From contig UCLB01000007.1 of the NCBI GenBank assembly GCA_900473205.1, positions 124,001 to 188,000 on the forward strand: a stretch of 64,000 bases of DNA. The letters run 5' to 3'. The notes beneath the pieces are model-generated. The model had not been told where the DNA came from. It saw only the letters and a program-made list of their open reading frames with translations, and made no database searches. The position numbers and the translations under genes are program-made. Numbering within the stretch: the stretch's first letter is position 1; each line of letters starts with the position of its first letter. Below are positions 47,077 through 55,708 of this stretch, piece by piece. This stretch comes from Hyphomicrobiales bacterium. GTDB lineage: Bacteria > Pseudomonadota > Alphaproteobacteria > Rhizobiales > Rhizobiaceae.

Positions 47077-47997
47077 TCAACCCGCTCTCGTCGGGCGATC
47101 CATCACGCGCTTGCCCATCAGGCTTGCGGTCAGGTCCACCATCAAGCGTGCTGTACGCCCACGCTCATCAAGGAAGGGATTGAGTTCTACTAGGTCGAGA
47201 CTGGAGACCAAGCCGCTGTCACACAGCATTTCCATAACCAGATGCGCTTCCCGGAATGTCGCGCCCCCAGGCACGGTGGTGCCGACAGCAGGAGCGATTG
47301 AAGGATCGAGGAAATCGACATCGAGGCTGACATGCAGCAGGCCGTTCGCGGAGGCAACGCGCTCTAGGAACGCACGCAACAGCACACCCATGCCGTGCTC
47401 ATCAATCATACGCATGTCATGAATGGTGACGCCGGTTTCTCCCAGCGCTGCGCTTTCCGCCGGATCGACACTGCGGATGCCGATCATGCAGATATTGTCT
47501 GGATCGACGGGGTTGGTTACCGGCGGAAAGTAACCTTCGAACCCTTCGCGACCGCTATAATAGGCAACCGGCGTGCCATGCAGATTGCCGCTGCGGGTGG
47601 TTTGCAATGTGTGATAATCCGTATGCGCATCCAGCCACAACACGAAAAGCGGCCGTCCCCGCTCTGCCGCACGCCGCGCCACACCCGTAACGCTGCCTGC
47701 AGAGATGGCATGGTCGCCACCCAAAAATATGGGCATCGCATTTTCGCTTTCGCGGTAGGCAACCTCCACCAACGCTTCTGTCCAAGCCACCGTTTCCGAG
47801 AGATGATGAACGGCGCTGTTGGGATGGTTGAACTCGCGAAACGCAGCGGGCGCGACATTGCCGACATCCACGACAGAATGACCCAACTCTTCCAGAGCGG
47901 TTTTCAACCCGGCAATGCGAAGGGCGCTTGGCCCCATCTCACAACCCAGTTGCCCTGCACCGATTTGCAGCGGCACTCCGATAAGCCTGCATTCCAT
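47077..47997 (-). CDS. Arginase
   Basis: A 306-residue ureohydrolase with manganese ligands in GGDH (H96), DAHTD (D123, H125, D127) and DVDFLDP (D226, D228), the full arginase set, and the LVELNP segment near the end. It makes ornithine and urea. The ATG at 47997 follows AGGGGGA and is preferred over an upstream in-frame start at 48033. It is divergent from the AsnC-type regulator. Confidence 0.94.
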   Translation of the reverse strand: MECRLIGVPLQIGAGQLGCEMGPSALRIAGLKTALEELGHSVVDVGNVAPAAFREFNHPNSAVHHLSETVAWTEALVEVAYRESENAMPIFLGGDHAISAGSVTGVARRAAERGRPLFVLWLDAHTDYHTLQTTRSGNLHGTPVAYYSGREGFEGYFPPVTNPVDPDNICMIGIRSVDPAESAALGETGVTIHDMRMIDEHGMGVLLRAFLERVASANGLLHVSLDVDFLDPSIAPAVGTTVPGGATFREAHLVMEMLCDSGLVSSLDLVELNPFLDERGRTARLMVDLTASLMGKRVMDRPTRAG

Positions 47998-48084
47998 GAA
48001 ATTTCCCCCTATACCGTCAGGTAATTTCACCACGGCAACATGGCAGATTGAACAATGAATATTGGCAAAAACAGTCCACGTAAC

Positions 48085-48116
48085 TTATCATTTTGATAAT
48101 TCGATTTATCAAAATG
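48085..48116. promoter_or_regulatory. Lrp/AsnC operator array between arginase and regulator
   Basis: TTATCA-TTT-TGATAA at 48085-48099 is a perfect inverted repeat. TTATCAAAATG, matching 11 bases of its reverse strand, recurs at 48106-48116 about two helical turns away and runs into the first possible ATG of the regulator gene. Phased sites are typical for Lrp-type octamers; arginine or ornithine is the likely effector. Confidence 0.65.
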
Positions 48117-48122
48117 GTGCCA

Positions 48123-48560
48123 ATGGACGATCTGGATAAAAAACTGGTCACGCTTTTGCGTCACAATGGCCGACGCAGCATATCCGACCTTGCGTTGGAA
48201 ACAGAGACATCGCGTGCAACCGTGCGGGCCCGCATCGAGCGGCTGGAGCAGAGCGGCGCGATCATCGGTTACACGGTCATATTGCGCGCCGATGCTGTGG
48301 AAGAGGCTGTTCGCGGTATCATGATGATCGAGATCGAAGGGCACGTCACGGATCGCGTCATTCGCGCACTTGGCGGTTTCCCGGAAATTTCGGAAATCCA
48401 CTCCACCAATGGTCGATGGGATTTGATCGTGGAACTCAGCGCTTCAACTCTGGGGGATTTCGACTCGGTTCTTCGCCGTATTCGTCTGGTTCCTGGTATT
48501 ACGGGCAGCGAAACAAGCCTGCTGCTTTCAACAGCACGCTCCACGAAAGCCAGACTGTAA
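48123..48560 (+). CDS. Lrp/AsnC-family transcriptional regulator
   Basis: A 145-residue protein with the AsnC helix-turn-helix (DDLDKKLVTLLRHNGRRSISDLALETETSRATVRARIERLEQSG) and a RAM ligand-binding domain (VRGIMMIEIEGHVTDRVIRALGGFPEI). The ATG at 48123 puts DDLD at the usual family N-terminus; ATGs at 48114 and 48093 are in frame and none has a clear ribosome-binding site. It probably activates the divergent arginase-cyclodeaminase operon. Confidence 0.9.
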   Translation: MDDLDKKLVTLLRHNGRRSISDLALETETSRATVRARIERLEQSGAIIGYTVILRADAVEEAVRGIMMIEIEGHVTDRVIRALGGFPEISEIHSTNGRWDLIVELSASTLGDFDSVLRRIRLVPGITGSETSLLLSTARSTKARL

Positions 48561-48563
48561 AGA

Positions 48564-49376
48564 CTATCGCGCCATCGCAATTAACCTGCCGCTCGATGGT
48601 TGGCGGATGATGTCCATGGGTACATCGTAAATCCGCAACAACTCGTCGGTGTTCATAATCTCTTCCGGCTTTCCATGCGCGATCAAGCGTCCCGAATGAA
48701 GCGCAACGATTTCGTCGCAATAGCGCGCGGCCATGTTGATATCATGCAGCACCATGATGATGCTTATGCCCCTCTTGCGGCACAGGTCGGCGGTCAGCTC
48801 CAGAACATCCAATTGGTGCCCGATATCGAGAGCAGAGATCGGCTCATCCAGCAGAAGGCAGGTCGCATCCTGCGCAACCAGCATGGCGAGCCAGACGCGC
48901 TGGCGCTCACCACCCGATAAGCTGTCCACCATGCGATCTGAAAACTGGCCGATGCCGGTTAGTTCGATTGCCTCATCCACCTTGTCGCGATCTTCCTGCC
49001 CGAAACGACCGAGCGCGCCATGCCAGGGGTAACGACCAAGCGCGACGAGTTCCTTGACCAGCATGCCGGGTGCAGATGGCGTGCGTTGCGGCATGTAGGC
49101 AAGCCGGCGCGCGAAGGCCCGGTTGCCCCAATCGCTCAAAGCTTTGCCCTCGAATTCAATCGAGCCACCGGTCGGCATCTGCTGGCGTCCGATCAATTTG
49201 AGGAGTGTCGATTTGCCCGATCCATTATGACCAATGAGTGCGATGGATCGGCCGGAACCGAGTTTCAACTTCAGAGGATAAAGCAATGTGCGGCCTTCGA
49301 CTGCAAAGGACACGTCCGACAGAGACAGAAGTGGCGCGTCGATACGCGTGGACTCTTGCTGGGCATTCAAAGGCAT
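48564..49376 (-). CDS. Ferric-siderophore ABC transporter ATP-binding protein, FhuC/FepC type
   Basis: A 270-residue ATPase with Walker A GHNGSGKST, signature LSGGERQR and Walker [12 protein letters not shown], in the short form without TOBE domain used by iron-siderophore and B12 importers. It is transcribed away from the AraC gene and separated from its presumed permease and binding protein at 52830-55695, which have no other ATPase. It ends 3 bases from the Lrp gene. Confidence 0.9.
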   Translation of the reverse strand: MPLNAQQESTRIDAPLLSLSDVSFAVEGRTLLYPLKLKLGSGRSIALIGHNGSGKSTLLKLIGRQQMPTGGSIEFEGKALSDWGNRAFARRLAYMPQRTPSAPGMLVKELVALGRYPWHGALGRFGQEDRDKVDEAIELTGIGQFSDRMVDSLSGGERQRVWLAMLVAQDATCLLLDEPISALDIGHQLDVLELTADLCRKRGISIIMVLHDINMAARYCDEIVALHSGRLIAHGKPEEIMNTDELLRIYDVPMDIIRQPSSGRLIAMAR

Positions 49377-49487
49377 TGGAATTCCGCTGGGTAGATTTCG
49401 AAGATTGAGGAGTTCGATCTTTGGCCAAGTTGGAGCAGGCAGTCAATATCGCTTGCGGGCCGCCTGTTGAATACAACCGGAAAACTT

Positions 49488-49518
49488 GATAAAGATCCGC
49501 AACTTTTAGCGCTTTATC
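49488..49518. promoter_or_regulatory. Inverted repeat in the FhuC-AraC divergent promoter
   Basis: GATAAAG and CTTTATC, 7-base arms 17 bases apart, lie just before the AraC start (49535) and 112 bases before the FhuC-like start. It may be an operator for the AraC protein. No TGA-N9-TCA iron box was found in this region. Confidence 0.4.
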
Positions 49519-49534
49519 TCCCTTGAGTCCGTAA

Positions 49535-50419
49535 ATGACCTTTCAGCCGAGAATGCAGAACCAGATTGAAGGCTTTTCTGTTGTGGGAGGGCTGCGCCGC
49601 CGATACTGGAATGGCATCACTGCCGATCTTTGGGATGTGGAATGCGCCAGCTATGCAGGCGGGCATTATATCGCCCGCGATCCGCGTCTCTTCATTCTTC
49701 TCGATCAGCGAGGTCGTGGCCGCCCCGCCGTCAAGCGCACCGTTCGCGAGCCGGGAATGCCGCAGGATACCGATCTCAGCCCGATCTCTTACGTCCCTGC
49801 GGACATGGACCTTTGGGTTGATATCAAGGATGTCCAGTCTATTCGCCACCTCGATATCCACTTCGATGTCGACGCCATCAGCCGCCGTCTGGGTGATGAT
49901 CTCGATCCCTCGCTTCTGAGAGAACCAAAACTTCTCTTCGCAGACAGCCGGATCGTGACACTGGCGCAGTTAATTGCCGCCGAAATCGCCAGTTCCGATC
50001 CTCTGCACGACCTCTACGGCGATGGCCTTGCGCTTTCGCTGTTAATCGATGTGTTCAAGCTCGCCAAGGCACAGCCCCGCAAACGCGGGGCTCTGGCCCC
50101 TTGGCAACTGAGGCGCGCAAAGGACTTCATCGAAGAACATTGCCTGCGCAATATCAGGCTGGAAGAACTGGCCGCAATCACCGGCCTGTCGCAATCGCAT
50201 TTCAGCCACTCCTTCAAGGCCGCCACTGGCGTGGCTCCGCATGATTGGCAGATGACAGCGCGACTGGAACGCGCGAAAGACCTGCTGAAGTCCGGTCGCC
50301 ATATGTTGACGACGGTGGCCGCAGAAACTGGTTTTGCAGATCACGCCCATTTCAGCCGCACGTTTCGCAAGCATACCGGGCTGACGCCTTCCCAGTGGAA
50401 AAAGGCACAATGTGAATAA
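49535..50419 (+). CDS. AraC-family regulator of siderophore uptake
   Basis: A 294-residue protein with a unique N-terminal half and two C-terminal AraC helix-turn-helix units (LEELAAITGLSQSHFSHSFKAATG and VAAETGFADHAHFSRTFRKHTG). Proteins of this build next to TonB receptors sense the ferric siderophore and activate receptor and transport genes. It lies between the FhuC-like gene and the receptor gene, so it can serve both. Confidence 0.88.
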   Translation: MTFQPRMQNQIEGFSVVGGLRRRYWNGITADLWDVECASYAGGHYIARDPRLFILLDQRGRGRPAVKRTVREPGMPQDTDLSPISYVPADMDLWVDIKDVQSIRHLDIHFDVDAISRRLGDDLDPSLLREPKLLFADSRIVTLAQLIAAEIASSDPLHDLYGDGLALSLLIDVFKLAKAQPRKRGALAPWQLRRAKDFIEEHCLRNIRLEELAAITGLSQSHFSHSFKAATGVAPHDWQMTARLERAKDLLKSGRHMLTTVAAETGFADHAHFSRTFRKHTGLTPSQWKKAQCE

Positions 50420-50504
50420 AACCAGTGAGCAAATGCGCTTGAGCGTGAAATTTGCCCAAATTCGTTCAATTTCCGTGCATACGGACAAGCAGATAAGTTA
50501 AATC

Positions 50505-50519
50505 TGAGTTAACCACTCA
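50505..50519. promoter_or_regulatory. Iron-responsive (IRO-type) box upstream of the TonB receptor
   Basis: TGA-N9-TCA with a longer symmetry, TGAGT-N5-ACTCA, is centred 54 bases before the receptor start. TGA-N9-TCA is the RirA-linked iron-responsive operator of Rhizobiaceae. It fits iron repression of the receptor; the surrounding promoter hexamers are not clear. Confidence 0.6.
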
Positions 50520-50565
50520 CCTTATCGAGAGGCCGCCTGAGAGAGCGGTATGAGTGGGGCGCAGA

Positions 50566-52749
50566 GTGAAGACATTGATCAAATCTTCCGCGATGAAAGC
50601 GGGCCTGTTGGCGGGCGTAGCAACGATTGTTCTCAACACCGGAGGACAAGCCTGGGCGCAAAGCGCAAGCGACACCGGCAACACGACAACCCTCGCCCCC
50701 ATCATTGTTCAAGGCAACAAGGAACAGGGCGGCACCGGGCCGGTGAAGGGCTACTTCGCCAAGGAAACGACGACGGGATCGAAAACCGATACGCCGCTTA
50801 AGGAAATTCCGCAGTCTGTTTCGGTGGTGGGCACAGAAGAAATGAACGACCGGGGTGTCCTTGATAAGGTGGATCAAGCCCTGCTCTACACGCCGGGTGT
50901 ATTTGCTCAGCCGTTCGGCTCAGACCCAGATACCGACTGGATTTATGTCCGAGGCTTCAATGCCAGCCAAACCGGGCTCTTTCTCGACAATATGGCACTA
51001 ACGAGCCATGCCTTCGGAAACTTTCAGATCGATCCATTTATGCTGGAGCGTGTCGAAGTTCTCAAAGGCCCGGCATCCGTTCTGCTCGGCGGCGCCAACG
51101 CTGGCGGCGTGATCAACATGGTGCGCAAGCGTCCCTCGGACGAACCATACGCCTATACTGAGATCGGGATCGATAGTAACGCAAACGGTTTCTTCGGCTT
51201 TGATTTCTCAGATAAAATGCCAGGAACAGAGTCCGTAAACTATCGTTTAACCGGCAAACTTTCCGGCGGCAAAGGTTATTCCGATAAGCAGGAAGATATT
51301 CGCGGCACGTTTATGCCGCAGATCACCTTCCAGCCAGATGACACCACCAGCCTGAACATCTGGGCCTATATCAGTCATCTGGACCAGACGCATACCTCAA
51401 ACGGACTCCTCCCCTATTCCGGCACCGTTGTCGCCAACCCATTCTTTGGCAAAATCGACCGAGACGCATATTTCGGACGCAAAGACTTCGACATCGGCTT
51501 GGCGACGCAGGCACTGACGGGCTACGAATTCCAGAACGAATTCGAAAACGGGTGGAAATTCACGCAGAATATGCGGCTTGGATATCTCAACAAGCGAGAA
51601 CGCCAGCTATACCCCTTCGACTTCGCCAACCAAGCAGATGACGAAGTTATGATGTATGCCGATGATGTCCGGTCGAAGGCATATTCCGTCAATATTGATA
51701 ACCGTCTTGAAAATGAATTCGAACTCGGAGGCGCCAGCCACAAGCTGATGGCTGGTTTGGATTATCGCTCGTATCGACTCGACAATGATCAGCTGGCCAC
51801 ACCGTGGGGTGCATATCCAACTCCAATTAATCCAGATGACCTGCCATACAACCTGCATTTACCGCCGCTTACACCTTTCACGCATCAGGTTTACACAATC
51901 CGCCAAGTTGGCGTTTATGCGCAAGACCAGCTCAAATTCGGCGAAGGATGGATAGCGACACTGAATGGCCGCTACGACTATCTCGACAGTAAAGTCGATG
52001 ACCGTCTCGGAACCGGCGACTTCTCAAGAAACGATGCCGCGTGGAGCGGTCGCGCGGGTCTGGCCTATGAATTCGACAACGGTATTACCCCCTATGCCAG
52101 TGTTTCGACATTCTTCAGCCCACTCGTGGGAACATCGTCAGACGGAGCACTAAAACCGGAAGAGGGTGAGCAGTACGAAGCTGGCGTCAAATATGAGCCA
52201 AGCTGGCTTGATGGCACCCTGACGACTTCCGTATTCCAGATCGACAAGAAAAACTATACGGTGAGCATAGCAGGTACGTCTAATAGCAGGCAGTTTGGTG
52301 AGGTTCGCTCTCGTGGAGTTGAAGTCGAAGGCAAATTCAACCTGACCGAAAATTGGAAAACAATTGCTTCGGCCTCCTATACCAATCTTGAGTTCACCAA
52401 AAATCCCGGCGATCCCAGCATGGAGGGGCTTACCCCTTTGCTAGTCCCTAATTCGCAAGCGTCGCTGTGGCTGGACTACACCGTTACGGAAGGCCCTTTG
52501 ACAGGCCTCGGCCTTGGTGCGGGCGTGCGGTATCGCGGCAAGTCTTGGGCTGATGACACCAATACATTACGTGTTCCAGATGCAACTGTTTTTGATGCCG
52601 GAATTCGCTACGAAAAGAATGACTGGAAGGCTTCGCTCAACGTGACCAACCTCTTTGACAAAGAATATGTTGCCGGTTGCAACACCATGTCCTTCTGCGG
52701 TTATGGTGAAGCGCGGACCGTCAGTCTTAAACTCAGCAGAACCTGGTAA
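50566..52749 (+). CDS. TonB-dependent ferric-siderophore receptor
   Basis: An outer-membrane receptor of about 727 residues with a signal peptide (hydrophobic GLLAGVATIVLN, cleavage near AWA), a plug domain (EIPQSVSVVGTEEM, RVEVLKGPASVLLGG, GGVINMVRKRP) and a 22-strand-type barrel ending in a terminal tryptophan (LKLSRTW). It is of the FhuA/FoxA-like siderophore group. GTG at 50566 is chosen; GTG at 50554 and ATG at 50593 are alternatives that keep the signal core. No N-terminal signalling domain is present, so it is not a FecA-type transducer. Confidence 0.92.
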   Translation: MKTLIKSSAMKAGLLAGVATIVLNTGGQAWAQSASDTGNTTTLAPIIVQGNKEQGGTGPVKGYFAKETTTGSKTDTPLKEIPQSVSVVGTEEMNDRGVLDKVDQALLYTPGVFAQPFGSDPDTDWIYVRGFNASQTGLFLDNMALTSHAFGNFQIDPFMLERVEVLKGPASVLLGGANAGGVINMVRKRPSDEPYAYTEIGIDSNANGFFGFDFSDKMPGTESVNYRLTGKLSGGKGYSDKQEDIRGTFMPQITFQPDDTTSLNIWAYISHLDQTHTSNGLLPYSGTVVANPFFGKIDRDAYFGRKDFDIGLATQALTGYEFQNEFENGWKFTQNMRLGYLNKRERQLYPFDFANQADDEVMMYADDVRSKAYSVNIDNRLENEFELGGASHKLMAGLDYRSYRLDNDQLATPWGAYPTPINPDDLPYNLHLPPLTPFTHQVYTIRQVGVYAQDQLKFGEGWIATLNGRYDYLDSKVDDRLGTGDFSRNDAAWSGRAGLAYEFDNGITPYASVSTFFSPLVGTSSDGALKPEEGEQYEAGVKYEPSWLDGTLTTSVFQIDKKNYTVSIAGTSNSRQFGEVRSRGVEVEGKFNLTENWKTIASASYTNLEFTKNPGDPSMEGLTPLLVPNSQASLWLDYTVTEGPLTGLGLGAGVRYRGKSWADDTNTLRVPDATVFDAGIRYEKNDWKASLNVTNLFDKEYVAGCNTMSFCGYGEARTVSLKLSRTW

Positions 52750-52784
52750 ATGCTTCTGCGAAAGTGGCGCAACAATGCATTTAG

Positions 52785-52810
52785 AGGGAAGGTCCGAAAG
52801 GGCCTTCCTT
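52785..52810 (+). terminator. Hairpin between receptor and binding-protein genes, terminator or attenuator
   Basis: GGAAGGTCC-GAAA-GGGCCTTCC forms a 9-bp stem with one G-U pair and can extend two pairs further. A TTATTG stretch follows. It lies 20 bases before the binding-protein start, so it would lower expression of the inner-membrane genes relative to the receptor. Confidence 0.6.
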
Positions 52811-52829
52811 ATTGTCGTTGGAGACAGAT

Positions 52830-53714
52830 GTGAATTCCCGTTTTCTGTTCTCCCGTCGAGCCTTTCTCGCAGGCGCCACATCATTAGCAATCACGCGCTG
52901 CGCGCATGCGGAAACGCTGCCAAAAACAGCGACACTTGATTGGGCCTTGCTTGAAACACTTCTCGCCTTGGGCTCCAATGTCGTTGCAGGGCCGGAGCTT
53001 CGGCAATTTCGCGAAGTGGTGGTCGTGCCGCCGGTGCCGGAAACGGTTGCCGATCTGGGGCTGCGGGGATTGCCCAATCTGGAAACGCTGTCCTTCACCA
53101 AGCCTGACATCATTTTCAACTCCAATTTCTACGCCTGGGCCGATCCTCTGCTGTCAGGCATCGCGCCCACACACAATCTTGGCATCTATCTCTCTGGCGA
53201 AGACCCTTATGTCATGGCTCAGCGGGCGACGATGGCTTTGGGGAAGCATCTCGACATCACATCCAAAGCCGAAACCTATGTTGCGGGTACCGCCCAGCGG
53301 CTGGTCGATCTGCGAGCAACATTGGCGACACGTGATCGACGTGCCGTGTTGCCCATCAATCTCGGCGATTCCAGGCATTACCGTGTATTCGGCTCAGACA
53401 GCATGTTCGGCTCTACGCTAAAGCGGCTGGGATTGGAGAATGCATGGACCGGGCAGACGGCCTATTCGGCAGCTGCGCCCATGGGCATCGAAACGCTTGC
53501 CTCCATGCCGGATGCCTGGATCATTCTCATCCCACCGCATCCGCTTGATGCGGTCATGACTTTGGAGCGCAGCGCCTTCTGGAACGCCCTGCCCGCCGTT
53601 CGGGAAAAGCGTGTCATCACATTGGGCTCCATCAATCCTTACGGAGCGTTGCCTGCCGCACGTCGTTTCGCCGAAGAGCTTGCGAAAGGTCTGACCGATG
53701 CCCGGAACGACTAA
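52830..53714 (+). CDS. Iron-siderophore ABC transporter substrate-binding protein, FhuD-like, Tat signal
   Basis: A 294-residue binding protein with a twin-arginine signal, SRRAFLAGATSLAI, ending in a C-A-H-A region, and a class III binding-protein body (ADLGLRGLPNLETLSFTKPDIIF). Tat export is usual for FhuD-type proteins in this group. The GTG at 52830 is 6 bases after GGAG; a TTG at 52812 falls nearer the hairpin. It overlaps the fused permease gene by 17 bases. Confidence 0.88.
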   Translation: MNSRFLFSRRAFLAGATSLAITRCAHAETLPKTATLDWALLETLLALGSNVVAGPELRQFREVVVVPPVPETVADLGLRGLPNLETLSFTKPDIIFNSNFYAWADPLLSGIAPTHNLGIYLSGEDPYVMAQRATMALGKHLDITSKAETYVAGTAQRLVDLRATLATRDRRAVLPINLGDSRHYRVFGSDSMFGSTLKRLGLENAWTGQTAYSAAAPMGIETLASMPDAWIILIPPHPLDAVMTLERSAFWNALPAVREKRVITLGSINPYGALPAARRFAEELAKGLTDARND

Positions 53715-55695
53715 CGTAGCCTCGATGGCTTACGGATCCCGCCGCGCCATGATGTCCATGGCTGCGATTTTTGCCGCGTGTGCTGCCATGCTGGCGCTTC
53801 TCATCGCCACAAGGCCAACGGTGCCGGGTGACGCCGTGACAGCAGATGTGCTCGGCCAAATTCTGCTCTGGAATAGCCTGCTTCCGCGAACCGTCATTGC
53901 ACTTTTGGCAGGTGCCGCGCTTGGATTGGCTGGCGCGCTGTTGCAACGGGTGCTGCGCAACCCCATCGCGGATGCGTCCACGCTTGGCATTGCCGCCGGA
54001 GCAGAGCTTGCACTGGTGGCAGGCCTCAGCTTTTCACCGCTTCTGGCCGGATTTTCGCGTGAACTGGTGGCTTTCTCTGGCGGGCTTTTCGCCGTCGGCC
54101 TGGTATTGGCGCTGTCGTGGCGGCGATCATTCGATCCGGTAACGGTTGCGGTATCGGGCCTCATCGTCAGCATGATCACGGCCTCGCTCACCATAACCTT
54201 CATTCTTGCGCGTGGCGAATATGCGCTTTCTGTCAGCATTTGGGGTGCGGGTTCCCTGAGCCAGCAGGATTGGCAGGGCGTGCTGTCTTTGGCACCCCGC
54301 CTCTCCATCGGCGCCATCGCTGCCGCCATCCTTATTCGTCCTCTCAACGTGCTGGCATTGGACGATACGAGCGCCAAGAGCCTTGGCCTCTCGCTTGTGC
54401 GGCTGCGACTGGCCATTCTGTTGCTCGCCGTATGGCTGGCGGCTTCCGTTACCGCCACGGTGGGTGTCATCGGCTTTCTCGGACTTGCAGCGCCTGCCAT
54501 TGCAAGGCTTTGCGGTGCGCGAACGACGGGGCAGGTGTTGATAGCAGCACCGTTTACGGGTGCCGCCCTGCTGTTCCTCACAGATGCGATTAGCCAGTTG
54601 CTGGGCCCCGGCTTTTCCGATCTGGCACCAGCGGGTGCCGCAACCGCTCTCATGGGCGGGCCTGTCCTGCTTTTTCTCTTGCCACGGCTGCACGCCATCT
54701 CGCCCGTCACCGCCTCCGCATCTTCCACGGAACGACGCTTGGCACGGCCTAACTTATACATCGTTTTTCTGGTGGTGTTGATCGCTCTGCTCATTCTGGC
54801 GGCACTTGTCGTCGGCCCGTCCCCCACAGGCTTGCGGTTTGCATTTGGACAGAGCCTATCCGAGCTCATGCCTTTCCGGCTGCCGCGTATTCTGGCTGCC
54901 GGAGGTGCCGGTGCACTTTTGGGAGCCGCAGGCTTCATCATGCAGCGCGTGACGGGAAATCCCATCGCGAGCCCCGAAGTGCTGGGCGTTTCGGCAGGCG
55001 GCGGCGCTGGACTGGCCGCCACGCTCTATCTTTTCGGCTCCGCATCGCCAACCGTCATGCTGATGGGCATGGCATTGGGGTCGCTTGCGGTCTTCTCTAT
55101 CATGATCGCCATCACCGCAAGCCGCGAACTGTCCGCAGAGCGCCTGCTTTTATCCGGCATTGCCATGAGTGCGATATCCATGGCCATCGTCACCATCGTG
55201 CTGGCGCAAGGCGATATGAACGCCTTTATTCTGCTGATGTGGATGGCAGGATCGACAAATCGTGCTGGCGCATTCGAGGCATGGACATCACTAAGTGCAC
55301 TCGTCCTATTCGCGGCACCGCTGCTGTTCATGAGCCGCTGGTTGACGATACTGCCACTGGGCTCCGTCGTCTCCAAGGGCGTTGGCCTTGGTCTCACATC
55401 CTCACGGCTCACCCTCGCCATCCTCGCAGCGCTGATGACGGCGGTCGCCTCTTTTCTCGTTGGTCCACTTAGCCTAGCCGGGCTTGTCGCCCCGCATCTT
55501 GCCCGCCTGATCGGGCTGACCGGCGCGCGCCAGCAGCTTTTGGCGTCGTTGCTAATCGGCGCTGCGATGTTGATCGGCGCCGACTGGCTGTCCCGCGTCG
55601 TCATCTATCCCTATCAGGTGCCGGTCGGCGTGTTTGCGGCTCTGATCGGCGGGCCATATCTTCTGTGGCTCATCTCCCATACCGGAAAACGGTAG
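53698..55695 (+). CDS. fhuB: Fused ferric-hydroxamate-type permease, FhuB
   Basis: A 665-residue permease made of two FecCD-type halves in one chain. Each half has the family motif: LAGALLQRVLRNPIADASTLGIAAGAELALVAG in the first and LGAAGFIMQRVTGNPIASPEVLGVSAGGGAGLAA in the second, with about 20 helices in all. A double-length permease is the hallmark of FhuB, pointing to hydroxamate siderophores. Partner ATPase is the FhuC-like protein at 48564-49376. It ends 13 bases from the convergent phnM gene. Confidence 0.9.
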   Translation: MPGTTNVASMAYGSRRAMMSMAAIFAACAAMLALLIATRPTVPGDAVTADVLGQILLWNSLLPRTVIALLAGAALGLAGALLQRVLRNPIADASTLGIAAGAELALVAGLSFSPLLAGFSRELVAFSGGLFAVGLVLALSWRRSFDPVTVAVSGLIVSMITASLTITFILARGEYALSVSIWGAGSLSQQDWQGVLSLAPRLSIGAIAAAILIRPLNVLALDDTSAKSLGLSLVRLRLAILLLAVWLAASVTATVGVIGFLGLAAPAIARLCGARTTGQVLIAAPFTGAALLFLTDAISQLLGPGFSDLAPAGAATALMGGPVLLFLLPRLHAISPVTASASSTERRLARPNLYIVFLVVLIALLILAALVVGPSPTGLRFAFGQSLSELMPFRLPRILAAGGAGALLGAAGFIMQRVTGNPIASPEVLGVSAGGGAGLAATLYLFGSASPTVMLMGMALGSLAVFSIMIAITASRELSAERLLLSGIAMSAISMAIVTIVLAQGDMNAFILLMWMAGSTNRAGAFEAWTSLSALVLFAAPLLFMSRWLTILPLGSVVSKGVGLGLTSSRLTLAILAALMTAVASFLVGPLSLAGLVAPHLARLIGLTGARQQLLASLLIGAAMLIGADWLSRVVIYPYQVPVGVFAALIGGPYLLWLISHTGKR

Positions 55696-55708
55696 GGAGC
55701 CGGGCACA

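Noticed and set aside
49377-49487. Search for a TGA-N9-TCA iron box before the FhuC-like gene
   Set aside because: Only partial matches such as TGA-N9-TCT were seen.
53730-55022. A 430-codon open frame on the minus strand opposite fhuB
   Set aside because: Composition is Ser/Arg/Ala/Pro-rich low complexity and it mirrors the membrane helices of fhuB; no ribosome-binding site or domain.
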